NCBI RefSeq assembly: GCF_041080815.1 | Contig: NZ_CP160205.1 | Coordinates: 1,054,001 to 1,118,000 of the forward strand | Direction: 5' to 3' | Origin: Mucilaginibacter yixingensis | GTDB lineage: Bacteria; Bacteroidota; Bacteroidia; Sphingobacteriales; Sphingobacteriaceae | DNA: 64,000 bases | In this document: positions 1-8,659 of the stretch, piece by piece | Position numbering within the stretch: position 1 is the first letter of the stretch | How the letters are laid out: each line of letters opens with the position of its first letter | Program-made: the position numbers and the translations under genes | Notes under the pieces: model-generated | Database searches by the model: none | What the model was told of the DNA's origin: nothing | What the model saw: the letters and a program-made list of their open reading frames with translations, nothing else

Positions 1-232
1 TAAGACTGATAAGCGTGATCAGAAACACGCTTATCAGGGCCAGATTCCTAATGTTCCACAGCCCGTCCAGATCCTTGCAACGCAGATGGATCAGCGTATG
101 CACGGCAAAGCATATAAAGGCTGTTTGGCTGTAAAACTTATCAAAAGGCAGCGTAACCAATAGCAGCATGATCAGATAATAGCTGATCTGGTTTTGCAAA
201 CTATCCCCGGTTAAGAGCAACTTGTTTTTCAT
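1..232 (-). CDS. Membrane protein, N-terminal part (possible O-antigen ligase/polymerase)
   Basis: Partial gene whose 3' end lies beyond the window start. Read on the minus strand from the ATG at 232, it gives 77 residues with no stop. Two or three hydrophobic segments are visible, at about residues 16-30, 38-50 and 63-77, with an LPFDKF turn after the first, as at the start of O-antigen ligase/Wzy proteins. Its start overlaps the 3' end of the preceding glycosyltransferase by 32 nt, so it is probably the next gene of the polysaccharide operon. The functional guess rests on topology and context only; any multi-pass membrane protein would fit. Confidence 0.55.
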   Translation of the reverse strand, partial: MKNKLLLTGDSLQNQISYYLIMLLLVTLPFDKFYSQTAFICFAVHTLIHLRCKDLDGLWNIRNLALISVFLITLISL

Positions 233-1334
233 GGTGGCTACAGTAGCAATCAAAAATGAAGGCCTCATACTGATCGATGATGTTTTGCCAGTTAAATACA
301 TCCTCAATCTTGTGGAGGTTGTTTTTTACCATATTAATTTCCGGCTCTTTGCGTTGTACAGTTTCTACCAGTTCGCGTACTTCGTTGGCGTTAGAAAAGT
401 AAAAGGCATCTGCATTGAGCACCGCTTTGTTAAACGGATTGTTGTGTGCAGCTATCAGCGCTTCGCTGGCCATGGCTTCCAGCAAAGATGGATTGGTGCC
501 CCCCACGCTGTGCCCGTGAAAGTAAAGGTAGGAGTGATTTTGCAGGGCACGCACCTTGGCGTTGTCCCAAATACCACCTTTAAAGTCAATACGGCTATCG
601 TTCTGGAAACGGTTTGTGATGTATTTGCCAAAGCGGTTGCTGGTATCGCCCAAAACTTTAAATGATTTTTTTGAATTGCTGGCGTTAAAACCTTCCAATA
701 TGGTTTCAATATTGTTTTCGGGTTCCATACGGGCCATCAGCAAAAAGTAATCTTCTTTTTTAAATGTATCCGGGTCTACCTGTTCCCGCTCAATATCGCT
801 ATAAGGCTCGGCGCCGTAAGGGATGTAACAGCTTTCAATGTTATACCTGTCGGCCAGATAAGAGCGAATGGCAATAGAGTCTGATATATAAAAATCGCTA
901 TACTTTACGGCAAGCTTTTCGGCATATTTTAAAAACTGCTGCACGGGTTTAGAGTATTTGGAACGTGCCCATTCCAAACCGTCCATATTGGTAATGATGG
1001 TGCTTTGCTTAGGGAAGAAACTGCCCCAAACAGAGCTGCTGGTGTAGCCCATCATTAGTATCACGTCAAAGTTGCGTTTACGTGCATCGCGTAAGCAATT
1101 AAAATCATATACAAACTGACCGGCGGTGCCTATTTTGTATTCAGGATCATGACAGTGTACAATGTTTACGCCGTTCCAGCTATCTTCCTGGTAAGGGTGG
1201 TTGTGCGAGTTGTAAACGGTAACCGCATGCCCTTTTTTTACCAGACCTGCCGATACATATTCAGAGATATGCTCAAACCCGCCGTAATAATTGGGAATAC
1301 CGCGGGTGCCTAAAATAGCGATGTTCAGTTTCAT
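201..1334 (-). CDS. Glycosyltransferase family 4 with N-terminal DUF1972 (rhamnosyltransferase-like)
   Basis: 377 residues. The N-terminus (IAILGTRGIPNYYGGFE) is the signature of the DUF1972 domain found at the start of bacterial rhamnosyl- and other GT4 glycosyltransferases. The C-terminal half has the GT-B donor-binding layout with a GTNPSLLEAMA motif, the E-x7-E-like region. It probably adds a sugar to a lipid-linked repeat unit at the cytoplasmic face of the inner membrane. Its start overlaps the stop of the upstream GT4 by 4 nt, so the two are translationally coupled. Donor and acceptor cannot be read from the sequence; rhamnose is suggested only by family precedent. Confidence 0.88.
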   Translation of the reverse strand: MKLNIAILGTRGIPNYYGGFEHISEYVSAGLVKKGHAVTVYNSHNHPYQEDSWNGVNIVHCHDPEYKIGTAGQFVYDFNCLRDARKRNFDVILMMGYTSSSVWGSFFPKQSTIITNMDGLEWARSKYSKPVQQFLKYAEKLAVKYSDFYISDSIAIRSYLADRYNIESCYIPYGAEPYSDIEREQVDPDTFKKEDYFLLMARMEPENNIETILEGFNASNSKKSFKVLGDTSNRFGKYITNRFQNDSRIDFKGGIWDNAKVRALQNHSYLYFHGHSVGGTNPSLLEAMASEALIAAHNNPFNKAVLNADAFYFSNANEVRELVETVQRKEPEINMVKNNLHKIEDVFNWQNIIDQYEAFIFDCYCSHHEKQVALNRG

Positions 1335-2407
1335 GATGATAGGATAGTTTGGTATGCGTTTAACGTTATCCTGGCGGCTTGCTGCCAGGTGCAGTTTTCT
1401 AATAGGTATTGACGTAAGCGCTGCCTGTATGGTTGCCTTGAGGCCGCTACTATATTATCATAAATACTTTGAGTTGATTGCGGATCGCAGTACCAGGCAT
1501 CATCGCTAAAGTAATCTCGCGTGTCGCCCTTGTCGGTTATCACCAGGTTGCATCCCATTGCGGCGGCTTCTAATGAGCTGAGGCCTGTGGTTTCAAACCA
1601 ACTGGGCAGTACATGCACCTTCGCCCGTTGGTAGTAAGCCAACAGCTCCTGCTGAGGGATATGGTCTATAAACTGCACATTGGCGGCAGCTTCCCTGCGG
1701 CAGGCCTCATAATAAGCCAACTGATTAGCCGAGTGCGCCCCGATGATGAGCAGCCTAAACCGGGTATTATTCAATGCCCGAATCAGGTTCAGTTGGTTTT
1801 TTAAACCTTCTATACGCGCCACGCACAGCACCAGGTTCTCATCTTTCGGGCTGCCATTATCTACAAAAAGTTCGGGGTTGATACCGTTGGGCACAATCAT
1901 GTGCGGCATGTTGGTGCCATATTTCTTTACAATGCGGCGGTACTCTGAATGCGAATTGGGCAGAATGAGCGCCGCTTTACTCAGCACCTCGTGCATGCTC
2001 CGACGCTGACCTTTCCATAGGTAGTCAACACTGTTTAGCTTGTCTTTTTTGCGCACAAAGCGGGCAATGGCTTTGAGGTATTCAATGCTATCGGCAGGGA
2101 GCAGGTTGAAGATTATTCCACTCAGGCCCGGGCGGTGCTTGCGGTCAAACTCGCTATAATCAACCAATATGGTGGAGATGACCGACGGCTTGCCCGATGC
2201 CCGTTGATGTTGCAGAATGTCTGCCGGTCTGGTGATGTTAAAGAAGTGAAGTAAATCGTACCGTTCGTAATCAATCTCAGCGTCGGCGGGTAACACGTCG
2301 GCATCAATCCCCAGCGCTTTTAATTGGCTGGCGGTTTGTTGTATTTGTATGGTGTCACCTCCTGGAGTGCTGTACAACGTTGTCCGGGTTATTAAAGCTA
2401 CTTTCAT
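1331..2407 (-). CDS. Glycosyltransferase family 4
   Basis: About 358 residues. The ATG at 2407 is chosen over one at 2437 because it forms a 4-nt ATGA overlap with the stop of the upstream GT2 gene and begins with the typical beta strand MKVALITRTT. An N-terminal Rossmann-like acceptor domain with a GGDTIQ glycine turn is followed by a GT1/GT4 C-terminal domain. The donor-site segment reads PSWFETTGLSSLEAAAMG, including the conserved E-x7-E pair. No membrane segment is seen, so it is a peripheral cytoplasmic enzyme. It sits in a tightly overlapping run of polysaccharide genes; the sugar specificity is unknown. Confidence 0.88.
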   Translation of the reverse strand: MKVALITRTTLYSTPGGDTIQIQQTASQLKALGIDADVLPADAEIDYERYDLLHFFNITRPADILQHQRASGKPSVISTILVDYSEFDRKHRPGLSGIIFNLLPADSIEYLKAIARFVRKKDKLNSVDYLWKGQRRSMHEVLSKAALILPNSHSEYRRIVKKYGTNMPHMIVPNGINPELFVDNGSPKDENLVLCVARIEGLKNQLNLIRALNNTRFRLLIIGAHSANQLAYYEACRREAAANVQFIDHIPQQELLAYYQRAKVHVLPSWFETTGLSSLEAAAMGCNLVITDKGDTRDYFSDDAWYCDPQSTQSIYDNIVAASRQPYRQRLRQYLLENCTWQQAARITLNAYQTILSS

Positions 2408-3366
2408 AACCGGTTCGGACTTTTGCGGTGTAACCATAAAATAATTTCCTCTGGCAGGTAGCTTGCAAGGTACAGCAGGTATGAGTCTAGCCGCAGCGGG
2501 TTTATGCGGATAGCTTTTGCAATGTGGTAGCGCGCTTTTTGCGGCTGATAATTATCGGCCAGAAATTTTTTGCCGCATAACGCATTATAAGCGCTGTGCT
2601 TGATTTTTGTAACGTTTTGACTTTTAATGATATTTAGTATCTCGTCGGCCTCGGTTGCAGTAATGAAGCCGCGGGTAACAGCGGCACGTTTTAACTCGCG
2701 GAAACGTTTGCCCCGCCATTTTTCATCAATGGTGATAGAGAAGGGGTTGAGGCGATATTTTACCAGTGGCTCAGCCAGGTTATACATGCGGCCTGCATGG
2801 GTCAAATTGGTCCACAGCAGGTAATCTTCAAAATTATGGCCGTTCTCCTGGTAGCCGCCTGCATCCAGCACGGGTTGTTTTCTGAACATTACGGCCGGGT
2901 GCACAAACGGGCAGTAGAAGTACATCTTCTGCATAATCTCCTCGTGCGTGTGGGCAATGCATTTAAAGCTGAAGAGGTGATCGCCATTGTCAAGCATATA
3001 ATCTACGTCGCTGCCAACCAACACGTAGTCTGGGTTTTGTTGAAGAAAGCGCAGCTGTTTTTCCAGACGCTCGGGATAACAAATGTCATCGGCATCAAAG
3101 CGGGCAATGTATGCTGCGCGGGCGGCCCTGAGACCGGTATTAAGGGCGGCGGCCACGCCTTCGTTCTTTTCTTTATCGATGAATACAATCCGCTCATCGG
3201 TAAAAGCCCTGATAATCTGTGCTGTGCGATCGGTAGAACCGTCGTTCACAATCAGTAGTTCAAAATCAGTATAAGTTTGCCGCAATACAGACATGATGGC
3301 CTCGCATATATACTTTTCGGCGTTATATGCAGGCATCAAAACTGTTATTTGCGGGTTACCAGCCAT
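2404..3366 (-). CDS. Glycosyltransferase family 2
   Basis: 320 residues. The N-terminal GT-A domain is clear: ITVLMPAYNAEKYI, then VNDGSTDRT for nucleotide binding, then ARFDADD carrying the DxD metal site. The C-terminal 100 residues are helical and probably bind the acceptor; no clear membrane helix is visible. The 5' end overlaps the stop of the O-antigen ligase-like gene by 11 nt and the 3' end overlaps the next glycosyltransferase by 4 nt, which supports one operon. It probably transfers one sugar of the repeat unit from a nucleotide-sugar donor. Confidence 0.92.
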   Translation of the reverse strand: MAGNPQITVLMPAYNAEKYICEAIMSVLRQTYTDFELLIVNDGSTDRTAQIIRAFTDERIVFIDKEKNEGVAAALNTGLRAARAAYIARFDADDICYPERLEKQLRFLQQNPDYVLVGSDVDYMLDNGDHLFSFKCIAHTHEEIMQKMYFYCPFVHPAVMFRKQPVLDAGGYQENGHNFEDYLLWTNLTHAGRMYNLAEPLVKYRLNPFSITIDEKWRGKRFRELKRAAVTRGFITATEADEILNIIKSQNVTKIKHSAYNALCGKKFLADNYQPQKARYHIAKAIRINPLRLDSYLLYLASYLPEEIILWLHRKSPNRL

Positions 3367-5053
3367 ACGCTAACGGGTTAGGTTGTTCTTTTTCAGCTTG
3401 ATAACAGGGCAAAGCCACCGGCGCTTTGACAACAGGCTGATGTTCTTTGATATCCAGAAACAGCATCAGCTCAAACAATACCAGGATGGATAGCTGCTCA
3501 AACCAATAATCGCTGGTAAAAGCGGCCGTCATTAATAGCAGTATGGGCAGGCCGTAGGTGAGTTTTTTATAGTGCTTAAAGAAGTACCCCAAATAGGTTA
3601 CTACAAATAACAATAGGCCGATGATGCCATACTCGCCCAGCATTTGGTCATAGGTGCTGTACGGACTGTTGGATAACGAGTGTAACCCCGGCTTTTTGCT
3701 GAAAAAATTGAGATACAGATCCAGATGATTCTTCAAAAAATCCGGATGGATATAGATATACTTTTGTGGCCACCCGCCGGTAAATTTCAGGTTGGTGGTG
3801 CGGAAGGCCAGCTTTGACGAGAAATTGCCCAGCCCCGCGCCAACTATCATTTTTGCCGGATGCTGTTTGAGGTAATGCACTGTTTGCAGCCAGCTCTCGG
3901 CCTTTCCGGGTAGCCGCGAATCCTGGTAGGGTTTGCCTGATACCGGTAACTGCGCCTGATGAGCAGCTATAAAAGCCAGCAACAGGTTCTGCTCGCCATC
4001 GGTAAACTTACGCTCCTGGTAGGGTTCTGCGTTGAGGTTGGGTTTGGGTATAAACGGTATGGCGGCGTTACCAACCGGTTTTACACTCCGCACGGCATTT
4101 AATGAGTCTGTTTTGGCGCGGTTGATGCTATCAAGGTATAGGTAGGCTGTTTTTTGGCGGCGTTCATCAGGCGTGAGGCTCTTATCAGGGCGAAGATACA
4201 CTGGTAATTGCTGGCTGGTATCTGGCTGGATGGTGGTTTTACTATCGTTGCCCAGGATGTGCTCAACAACGTTGAATACATAGCTGTTGTTTTGCGGCGA
4301 TACCTTGCCCATAAAAACGCAAAGCATACAAAAGAATATCACAATGAAGCTTTTCTGATTTTTATCAGTCCTGAATGCAAATAGAAGGGCCAGCACAGCC
4401 AGCAATAATATATTGGTGAAATTGCTGGCAGTAAGTAGCATTACTGCAGTGCACAGCACAAACATCCACCCGTTTTTACGTTGCAGAAAATAAACCATGC
4501 CAAACGCATTGATGAATGCATTGGTGGTTGAGGTATCAAACGTGAGGCCCTTTATAAAATCGCCGGTGCTGATAAAGTATTTCTGATACTGACCCTGATA
4601 CAGGTAAGGGTTAAGCGCCTTGATTTCCCAAACAATAGCCGCCAGGTTTAGAATTGATACAGCCGCATTTAATAAGAAAAACAGGAGTAGCGTGCGGTGA
4701 ATCAGAGCGGTGTCTTTTTCTTCTATTTCGCGCTTTAGCTGATGCGAGCAGGCCAGGCAAATTATCCAGAACGCCATACCGGTTAGAAACACCGACACAT
4801 AATGCGGCGGATTATGCAGGTTGAACAGCCAGCTAGTTAAGGCCGCCACAATAATGAGCGGATAGAATAGCGGCAGGCGCGGGTTTTTAAAGTTAATACG
4901 GGGCCTGAATTGCGGTTGGAGAATAAAGATCAGCACAATAGCCAGCACTTTGGCAGCCAGTTTTACGTCCATAAAAAGCACCAGGAAAACGAAGAGTTTC
5001 CAATCCGCGTAATCCTTTACTTTTTTTAGGGTTAAAGCAGGCGATTGCGCCAT
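3356..5053 (-). CDS. O-antigen ligase/polymerase-like multi-pass membrane protein
   Basis: 565 residues with about ten hydrophobic segments. Two membrane blocks, one from the N-terminus to about residue 250 and one over the last 100 residues, flank a long hydrophilic stretch of about 180 residues that would lie in the periplasm. This is the Wzy/WaaL-type plan of O-antigen ligase family proteins, here with an enlarged loop. The role would be polymerising or transferring lipid-linked glycan at the outer face of the inner membrane, which suits its place between flippase and glycosyltransferases. Ligase and polymerase cannot be told apart by sequence. A palindromic repeat separates it from the flippase gene upstream. 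Confidence 0.75.
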   Translation of the reverse strand: MAQSPALTLKKVKDYADWKLFVFLVLFMDVKLAAKVLAIVLIFILQPQFRPRINFKNPRLPLFYPLIIVAALTSWLFNLHNPPHYVSVFLTGMAFWIICLACSHQLKREIEEKDTALIHRTLLLFFLLNAAVSILNLAAIVWEIKALNPYLYQGQYQKYFISTGDFIKGLTFDTSTTNAFINAFGMVYFLQRKNGWMFVLCTAVMLLTASNFTNILLLAVLALLFAFRTDKNQKSFIVIFFCMLCVFMGKVSPQNNSYVFNVVEHILGNDSKTTIQPDTSQQLPVYLRPDKSLTPDERRQKTAYLYLDSINRAKTDSLNAVRSVKPVGNAAIPFIPKPNLNAEPYQERKFTDGEQNLLLAFIAAHQAQLPVSGKPYQDSRLPGKAESWLQTVHYLKQHPAKMIVGAGLGNFSSKLAFRTTNLKFTGGWPQKYIYIHPDFLKNHLDLYLNFFSKKPGLHSLSNSPYSTYDQMLGEYGIIGLLLFVVTYLGYFFKHYKKLTYGLPILLLMTAAFTSDYWFEQLSILVLFELMLFLDIKEHQPVVKAPVALPCYQAEKEQPNPLAYGW

Positions 5054-5172
5054 AGTTTTATTGCGTTAGTTCGGTATAAGAAAGCCCAGTATGTTGATGG
5101 CTTTACGAAGGGAATACGGTAGGGGAGTAGCGGCGGTTGCCTGAGCGAAACGAATTAAAACGAAGAAATACA

Positions 5173-5335
5173 ACATGCCGCTCCTGCGGAGTTTTGCTAT
5201 ATGATAAGCGCACCGCTATTAACATAACATCCCTACGGGATTAAATTTTGACGAAGTATGCTAAGTACCCCAGAGGGGTGAAATGTCAATAGTATTAAAG
5301 TAAGCGCATGAAAGAGCTCCATCGGAGCGGCATGT
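5173..5335. repeat. Palindromic intergenic element with 12-bp terminal inverted repeats
   Basis: The arms ACATGCCGCTCC (5173-5184) and GGAGCGGCATGT (5324-5335) are perfect reverse complements. Inside are shorter GC-rich hairpins, TCCCTACGGGA around 5230 and ACCCCAGAGGGGT around 5267. It fills the 297-nt gap between the flippase and O-antigen ligase-like genes. It holds no ORF and looks like a short non-autonomous dispersed element. Confidence 0.7.
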
Positions 5336-5350
5336 TTCTGAAATACCTGT

Positions 5351-6763
5351 TTATTTAAGGATCTCCTTTAGCGTTGCCACATCACCGCGGCGGGCCTGAC
5401 GGCTAACAGCCAGCATCAGCATAAATAAGATTATTGCGGCGCCAGGTGCCAGGAATGCGTTGGAAATAAAGTGGTTTATCGTCAAGATGCAGCCGGCCGC
5501 TGATGCGGTACAAACCAGCCAACTAACAAAGGCAGCCCGGAGTTGCACAATATGGTTTTTAGAAATATAGAAAACACACTGCGCACTTAAGGATACCAAA
5601 ACTGATACAGCCGCACCCTCGTTTTTATAAATGGGGATCAGCAGTAAGTCGAGCCCTATATTGATGATCAACGCAATCAGAAATGAGTGAAAGATCATTT
5701 TTAGCCTGCCCTGCGCAAAGTACATGGTCCACAAAAAGTTGTTAAGGTAGATGACGGGCACGCTGAGCGACAGCAAAAAAATGGTATTGCGGTTCACTGC
5801 ACCATATTTGCCTGCAGTTACCCAATCAACCATCGGGCTCCAGCATACATTTAGCAGCAGAATGGTAAGCGTGGCAATGCCCATTTCTATTCGTGCCAAA
5901 TTAGCCAGCTTGCTGGTGTTGTACGAGTTGTTTTTAAAAAGTTGTGTAAACTTTGGGATGAGTAAGGGGGCGATGGCCAACAGGGGCAGGGTAGACAGCT
6001 CATAAAGCTTATAAGCAAAACTGTACTCGGCCAGTTTAACAGAAGAGAGGTATAAGCCGATAAAAATCCAATCGAACCGGGAGAGTGCCGACGTGATAAT
6101 AACCACCCCTGCTTGCGGTAAAGCAGTTTTAAGTAACTGCAAGTACTGCCTGAAATGCCAGCGCGACAGAAAACGGACACCCACCCGCAATTTAAACAAG
6201 GCGATGGTGCAGATCATCTCGGCCAGATCGCCGGCTATAAAAATAATAACCACCGTTTGCAGGTCTAACCGGTGCACCCACATTAGTAATATCAGCGCAC
6301 AGCCACGTAACGCGTTTGACACTACCGACACGCCAGCCAGCAACTTAAAGCGCTCCAGCCCGTTGGCCACCTGCTTAAAGGGCGTTGAAAAATACATGCC
6401 CATTTTACCAATACCAATAAGCAGCAGGATAGGGTAAACGGTTAATAACGATGGTGCAATAAGCCAGCCTATAAACAGTATCAGATAAAATAAGCCTCCC
6501 GTTAGCACCACATGAAAACAGTATAAGGAAAGATTAAGCGATACATCTTCGCCAGCGGCGGTTTTTTTGATAAGCAGTTGGTCAATCCCCATAGACAGGA
6601 TGTAAGGCGCCACCATCAGAATAGCCAGTACCAGGTTAATCTGCCCGAAGGTGTTTTTATCCAGATGGGTAGAAAGCGCGTAGAAAATGAGCAAGCCAAA
6701 TAATTGGTTAAGCACCAGTTGCACCGCGTTGAAAGAGAAATTGTGTATCAGCTTTGCTTTCAT
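5351..6763 (-). CDS. Oligosaccharide flippase (Wzx-like, MOP superfamily)
   Basis: 470 residues with about 12 to 14 evenly spaced hydrophobic helices and no large soluble domain, as in the polysaccharide transport (MOP/MATE-like) superfamily. The N-terminus FNAVQLVLNQLFGLLIFYAL and the internal ALPQAGVVIITSALSRFDWIFIG match the usual first and seventh helix regions of Wzx. It should move lipid-linked repeat units across the inner membrane. It lies 67 nt downstream of a GT2 gene and 297 nt upstream of the ligase-like gene on the same strand, as expected in a Wzx/Wzy-dependent locus. The substrate cannot be predicted. Confidence 0.88.
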   Translation of the reverse strand: MKAKLIHNFSFNAVQLVLNQLFGLLIFYALSTHLDKNTFGQINLVLAILMVAPYILSMGIDQLLIKKTAAGEDVSLNLSLYCFHVVLTGGLFYLILFIGWLIAPSLLTVYPILLLIGIGKMGMYFSTPFKQVANGLERFKLLAGVSVVSNALRGCALILLMWVHRLDLQTVVIIFIAGDLAEMICTIALFKLRVGVRFLSRWHFRQYLQLLKTALPQAGVVIITSALSRFDWIFIGLYLSSVKLAEYSFAYKLYELSTLPLLAIAPLLIPKFTQLFKNNSYNTSKLANLARIEMGIATLTILLLNVCWSPMVDWVTAGKYGAVNRNTIFLLSLSVPVIYLNNFLWTMYFAQGRLKMIFHSFLIALIINIGLDLLLIPIYKNEGAAVSVLVSLSAQCVFYISKNHIVQLRAAFVSWLVCTASAAGCILTINHFISNAFLAPGAAIILFMLMLAVSRQARRGDVATLKEILK

Positions 6764-6830
6764 AATTCCGGCTCACTTAAACAATCTTCTCAAAGATATA
6801 ATAAAGCCCCTGATGGGGTAGGATGAGGTG

Positions 6831-7637
6831 TCAATATTCAAGGGAAAGACTTTCTGGATAATAATCTGTTTTATTTATACCGACAGCTCCCATTTTTTGC
6901 AGCAGGTGATATTTAAGCCAGGTATGGCGGGCAGTGTTGGTAGCAATGTACCAGCCCTCTTTACCATCGGCAAAGCCAAGGTAAAAAACATAGTTCTTTA
7001 TAAAATTAAAGGATGGTGACAGCCAGCGTTTTATAAAGCTGCTTTTTTTACCAGCCTGATGATACTTCTGTGCGCAAAGGCGGGCATAAAGCAGGGCCTT
7101 TTGTTTGTATTCAGTTAATCCGTCTACCGAGTAATGGTGAATGCAGCCGTCTAGTTTCTTTTTCACTGCATTACCTGGTAGCAGCAAAGTTTCATGCACC
7201 TGCAGTTCAGACCAGCGCACATGCTGGCGGTTAAACAGGCGGATATGATGATCGCGTCCCCAACTGCCAAATCTGACTAGCTTTTTGCCAAAGTAGGTTT
7301 TAAAGCGGATGTCATAAACTGCGGTTGAATCTTTATAATTAAGCTGCTGCAACGCTTCAATCAGATTATTATCGGTCACCTCATCTGCATCAAGACTAAG
7401 CACCCAATCGTACCGGGCCAGTGCAATGCCTTTGTTTTTGTTGGCGCCGTAGCCGCTCCAATGGCGCTCAAAAACGCGACAACCCAGGCTATGCGCAATT
7501 TGCATGGTGTGGTCTGTACTGCCATTATCAACCACCACAATATCATCGGTAAACCGGCGGGCAGCCTTTATGCATTGGGCAATTACTTCGGCCTCATTCT
7601 TGGTAATAATCACAACAGAAACAGGTATCATCATCAT
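6831..7637 (-). CDS. Glycosyltransferase family 2, WaaE/KdtX-like
   Basis: 268 residues, with three consecutive ATG codons at the start (7637, 7634, 7631). The GT-A core has SVVIITKNEAEVI, VVDNGSTDHT and the LSLDADEV metal site. The following HxxVRWSELQVHETL region and the hydrophobic C-terminal segment FIKNYVFYLGF are typical of the WaaE/KdtX group, which adds a beta-1,4-linked hexose to LPS inner core in enterobacteria. Here it heads the minus-strand polysaccharide gene run, so it may act on the same glycan. The precise linkage is an inference from family only. Confidence 0.87.
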   Translation of the reverse strand: MMMIPVSVVIITKNEAEVIAQCIKAARRFTDDIVVVDNGSTDHTMQIAHSLGCRVFERHWSGYGANKNKGIALARYDWVLSLDADEVTDNNLIEALQQLNYKDSTAVYDIRFKTYFGKKLVRFGSWGRDHHIRLFNRQHVRWSELQVHETLLLPGNAVKKKLDGCIHHYSVDGLTEYKQKALLYARLCAQKYHQAGKKSSFIKRWLSPSFNFIKNYVFYLGFADGKEGWYIATNTARHTWLKYHLLQKMGAVGINKTDYYPESLSLEY

Positions 7638-8023
7638 ATATGCAGCGCGCTTAGGGGTGAGCCGCTATAAACATATATCGTAAGGAAAGGGTGATAGGTT
7701 GCTTTGTGGGGGATTAAAAATTGAAGATTAGAGATTAAAGATCAGAAGCTCCTGACTAACAACTTATCATCAACTAATCTTCGATCACTTATCTCTAATC
7801 TTTAACCCCCATTCTTCATTCTTTTTCTCCTGCCAAATCATTATCTTCATAATAGGTTTTTGTGCCTAAAAGATATTCAATTAAATATCTGTAAATCAAC
7901 TATTTAAATTTATTGTAAAAAATTTGATGCCACAGCAGGCAACCATCGTCATATTTTAATCGTGATGTGGGTAAAATGTGATATAGAAGGTGAACATATT
8001 TTAAATCAGGGTAACGCCCCAAT
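7638..8023. other. 386-nt divergent intergenic region
   Basis: Lies between divergently transcribed genes, the GT2 on the minus strand and the ECF sigma factor on the plus strand. It holds a palindromic repeat at 7708-7810 and then AT-rich sequence up to the sigma-factor start. No ORF and no exact TTTG-N19-21-TAnnTTTG promoter was found for either gene. Confidence 0.6.
7708..7810. repeat. Palindromic AGATTAGAGATTAAAG repeat
   Basis: The left arm begins GGGGGATTAAAAATTGAAG and contains GATTAGAGATTAAAGATC. The right arm is its imperfect complement, ATCTCTAATCTTTAACCCCC, ending at 7810. Shorter relatives of the AGATTA/AGATTAAAG words occur near 37530-37558 and 39378-39411, which marks this as a dispersed non-coding family. 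Confidence 0.6.
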
Positions 8024-8659
8024 ATGACCGAGCAAGAGTTACATCAACTGATCAGAGGCTGTGTGAAGCAGGACAGAAAATGTCAGAAAATGCTATACAA
8101 AGCATTTTACGGCTTTGCTATGGGAATATGCCTCAGGTATGCCGGCGATCGCGATGAAGCTGCCGAAGTGATGAATCAGGGCTTCTTTAAGGTGTTCACC
8201 CATATTGAAAAATATGATCAGACAAAGCCCTTCAAGGCATGGCTGGGGCGAATCATGATGAATGCATCGATTGACAATTACCGCGCCAACCTGAAAATGG
8301 CTTACACTGATGACCTTGAAAAGGCAGAAAACATTAGCGATAACGACCTGCCAGACCGTAAGCTGAACTATGACCAGCTGCTGGAAATGGTGCAGAAACT
8401 GCCACAGGCTTATCGCACGGTGTTTAACCTTTTTGCAATTGAAGGTTACGGGCACGATGAAATTGGTGAGATGCTGGGTATTAGCGCCGGAACGTCAAAA
8501 TCAAACCTGCACAAGGCCAGGCAAAAACTAAAAGATATGATTTTAAAAACCGATGCCTACTACCGGGCAAGCGGTAACGATAAAGCAAGTTATACCACTA
8601 TTGTAGCTATCAATACTACAGACATGAATAGTATTTTAAACAGGGGTTTCAGGATATGA
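8024..8659 (+). CDS. ECF-type RNA polymerase sigma-70 factor
   Basis: 211 residues. Region 2 runs from about residue 25 to 90 (CLRYAGDRDEAAEVMNQGFF, then KAWLGRIMMNASIDNYR). Region 4 is at about 125-170, with LPQAYRTVFNLFAIEGYGHD, EIGEMLGISAGTSKSNLHKA and a closing RQKL. Region 3 is absent, as in ECF factors. About 30 residues extend beyond region 4. Its TGA overlaps the ATG of the next gene by 4 nt, so that membrane protein is translationally coupled and is the best candidate partner or anti-sigma factor. Targets are unknown; the genes downstream to 12108 are plausible. Confidence 0.92.
   Translation: MTEQELHQLIRGCVKQDRKCQKMLYKAFYGFAMGICLRYAGDRDEAAEVMNQGFFKVFTHIEKYDQTKPFKAWLGRIMMNASIDNYRANLKMAYTDDLEKAENISDNDLPDRKLNYDQLLEMVQKLPQAYRTVFNLFAIEGYGHDEIGEMLGISAGTSKSNLHKARQKLKDMILKTDAYYRASGNDKASYTTIVAINTTDMNSILNRGFRI

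Noticed and set aside
222..665. 147-codon plus-strand frame opposite the DUF1972 glycosyltransferase
   Set aside because: Antisense to a well-supported gene, with atypical composition.
7708..7810. AGATTA words as a CRISPR array
   Set aside because: No regular repeat-spacer pattern and no cas genes.
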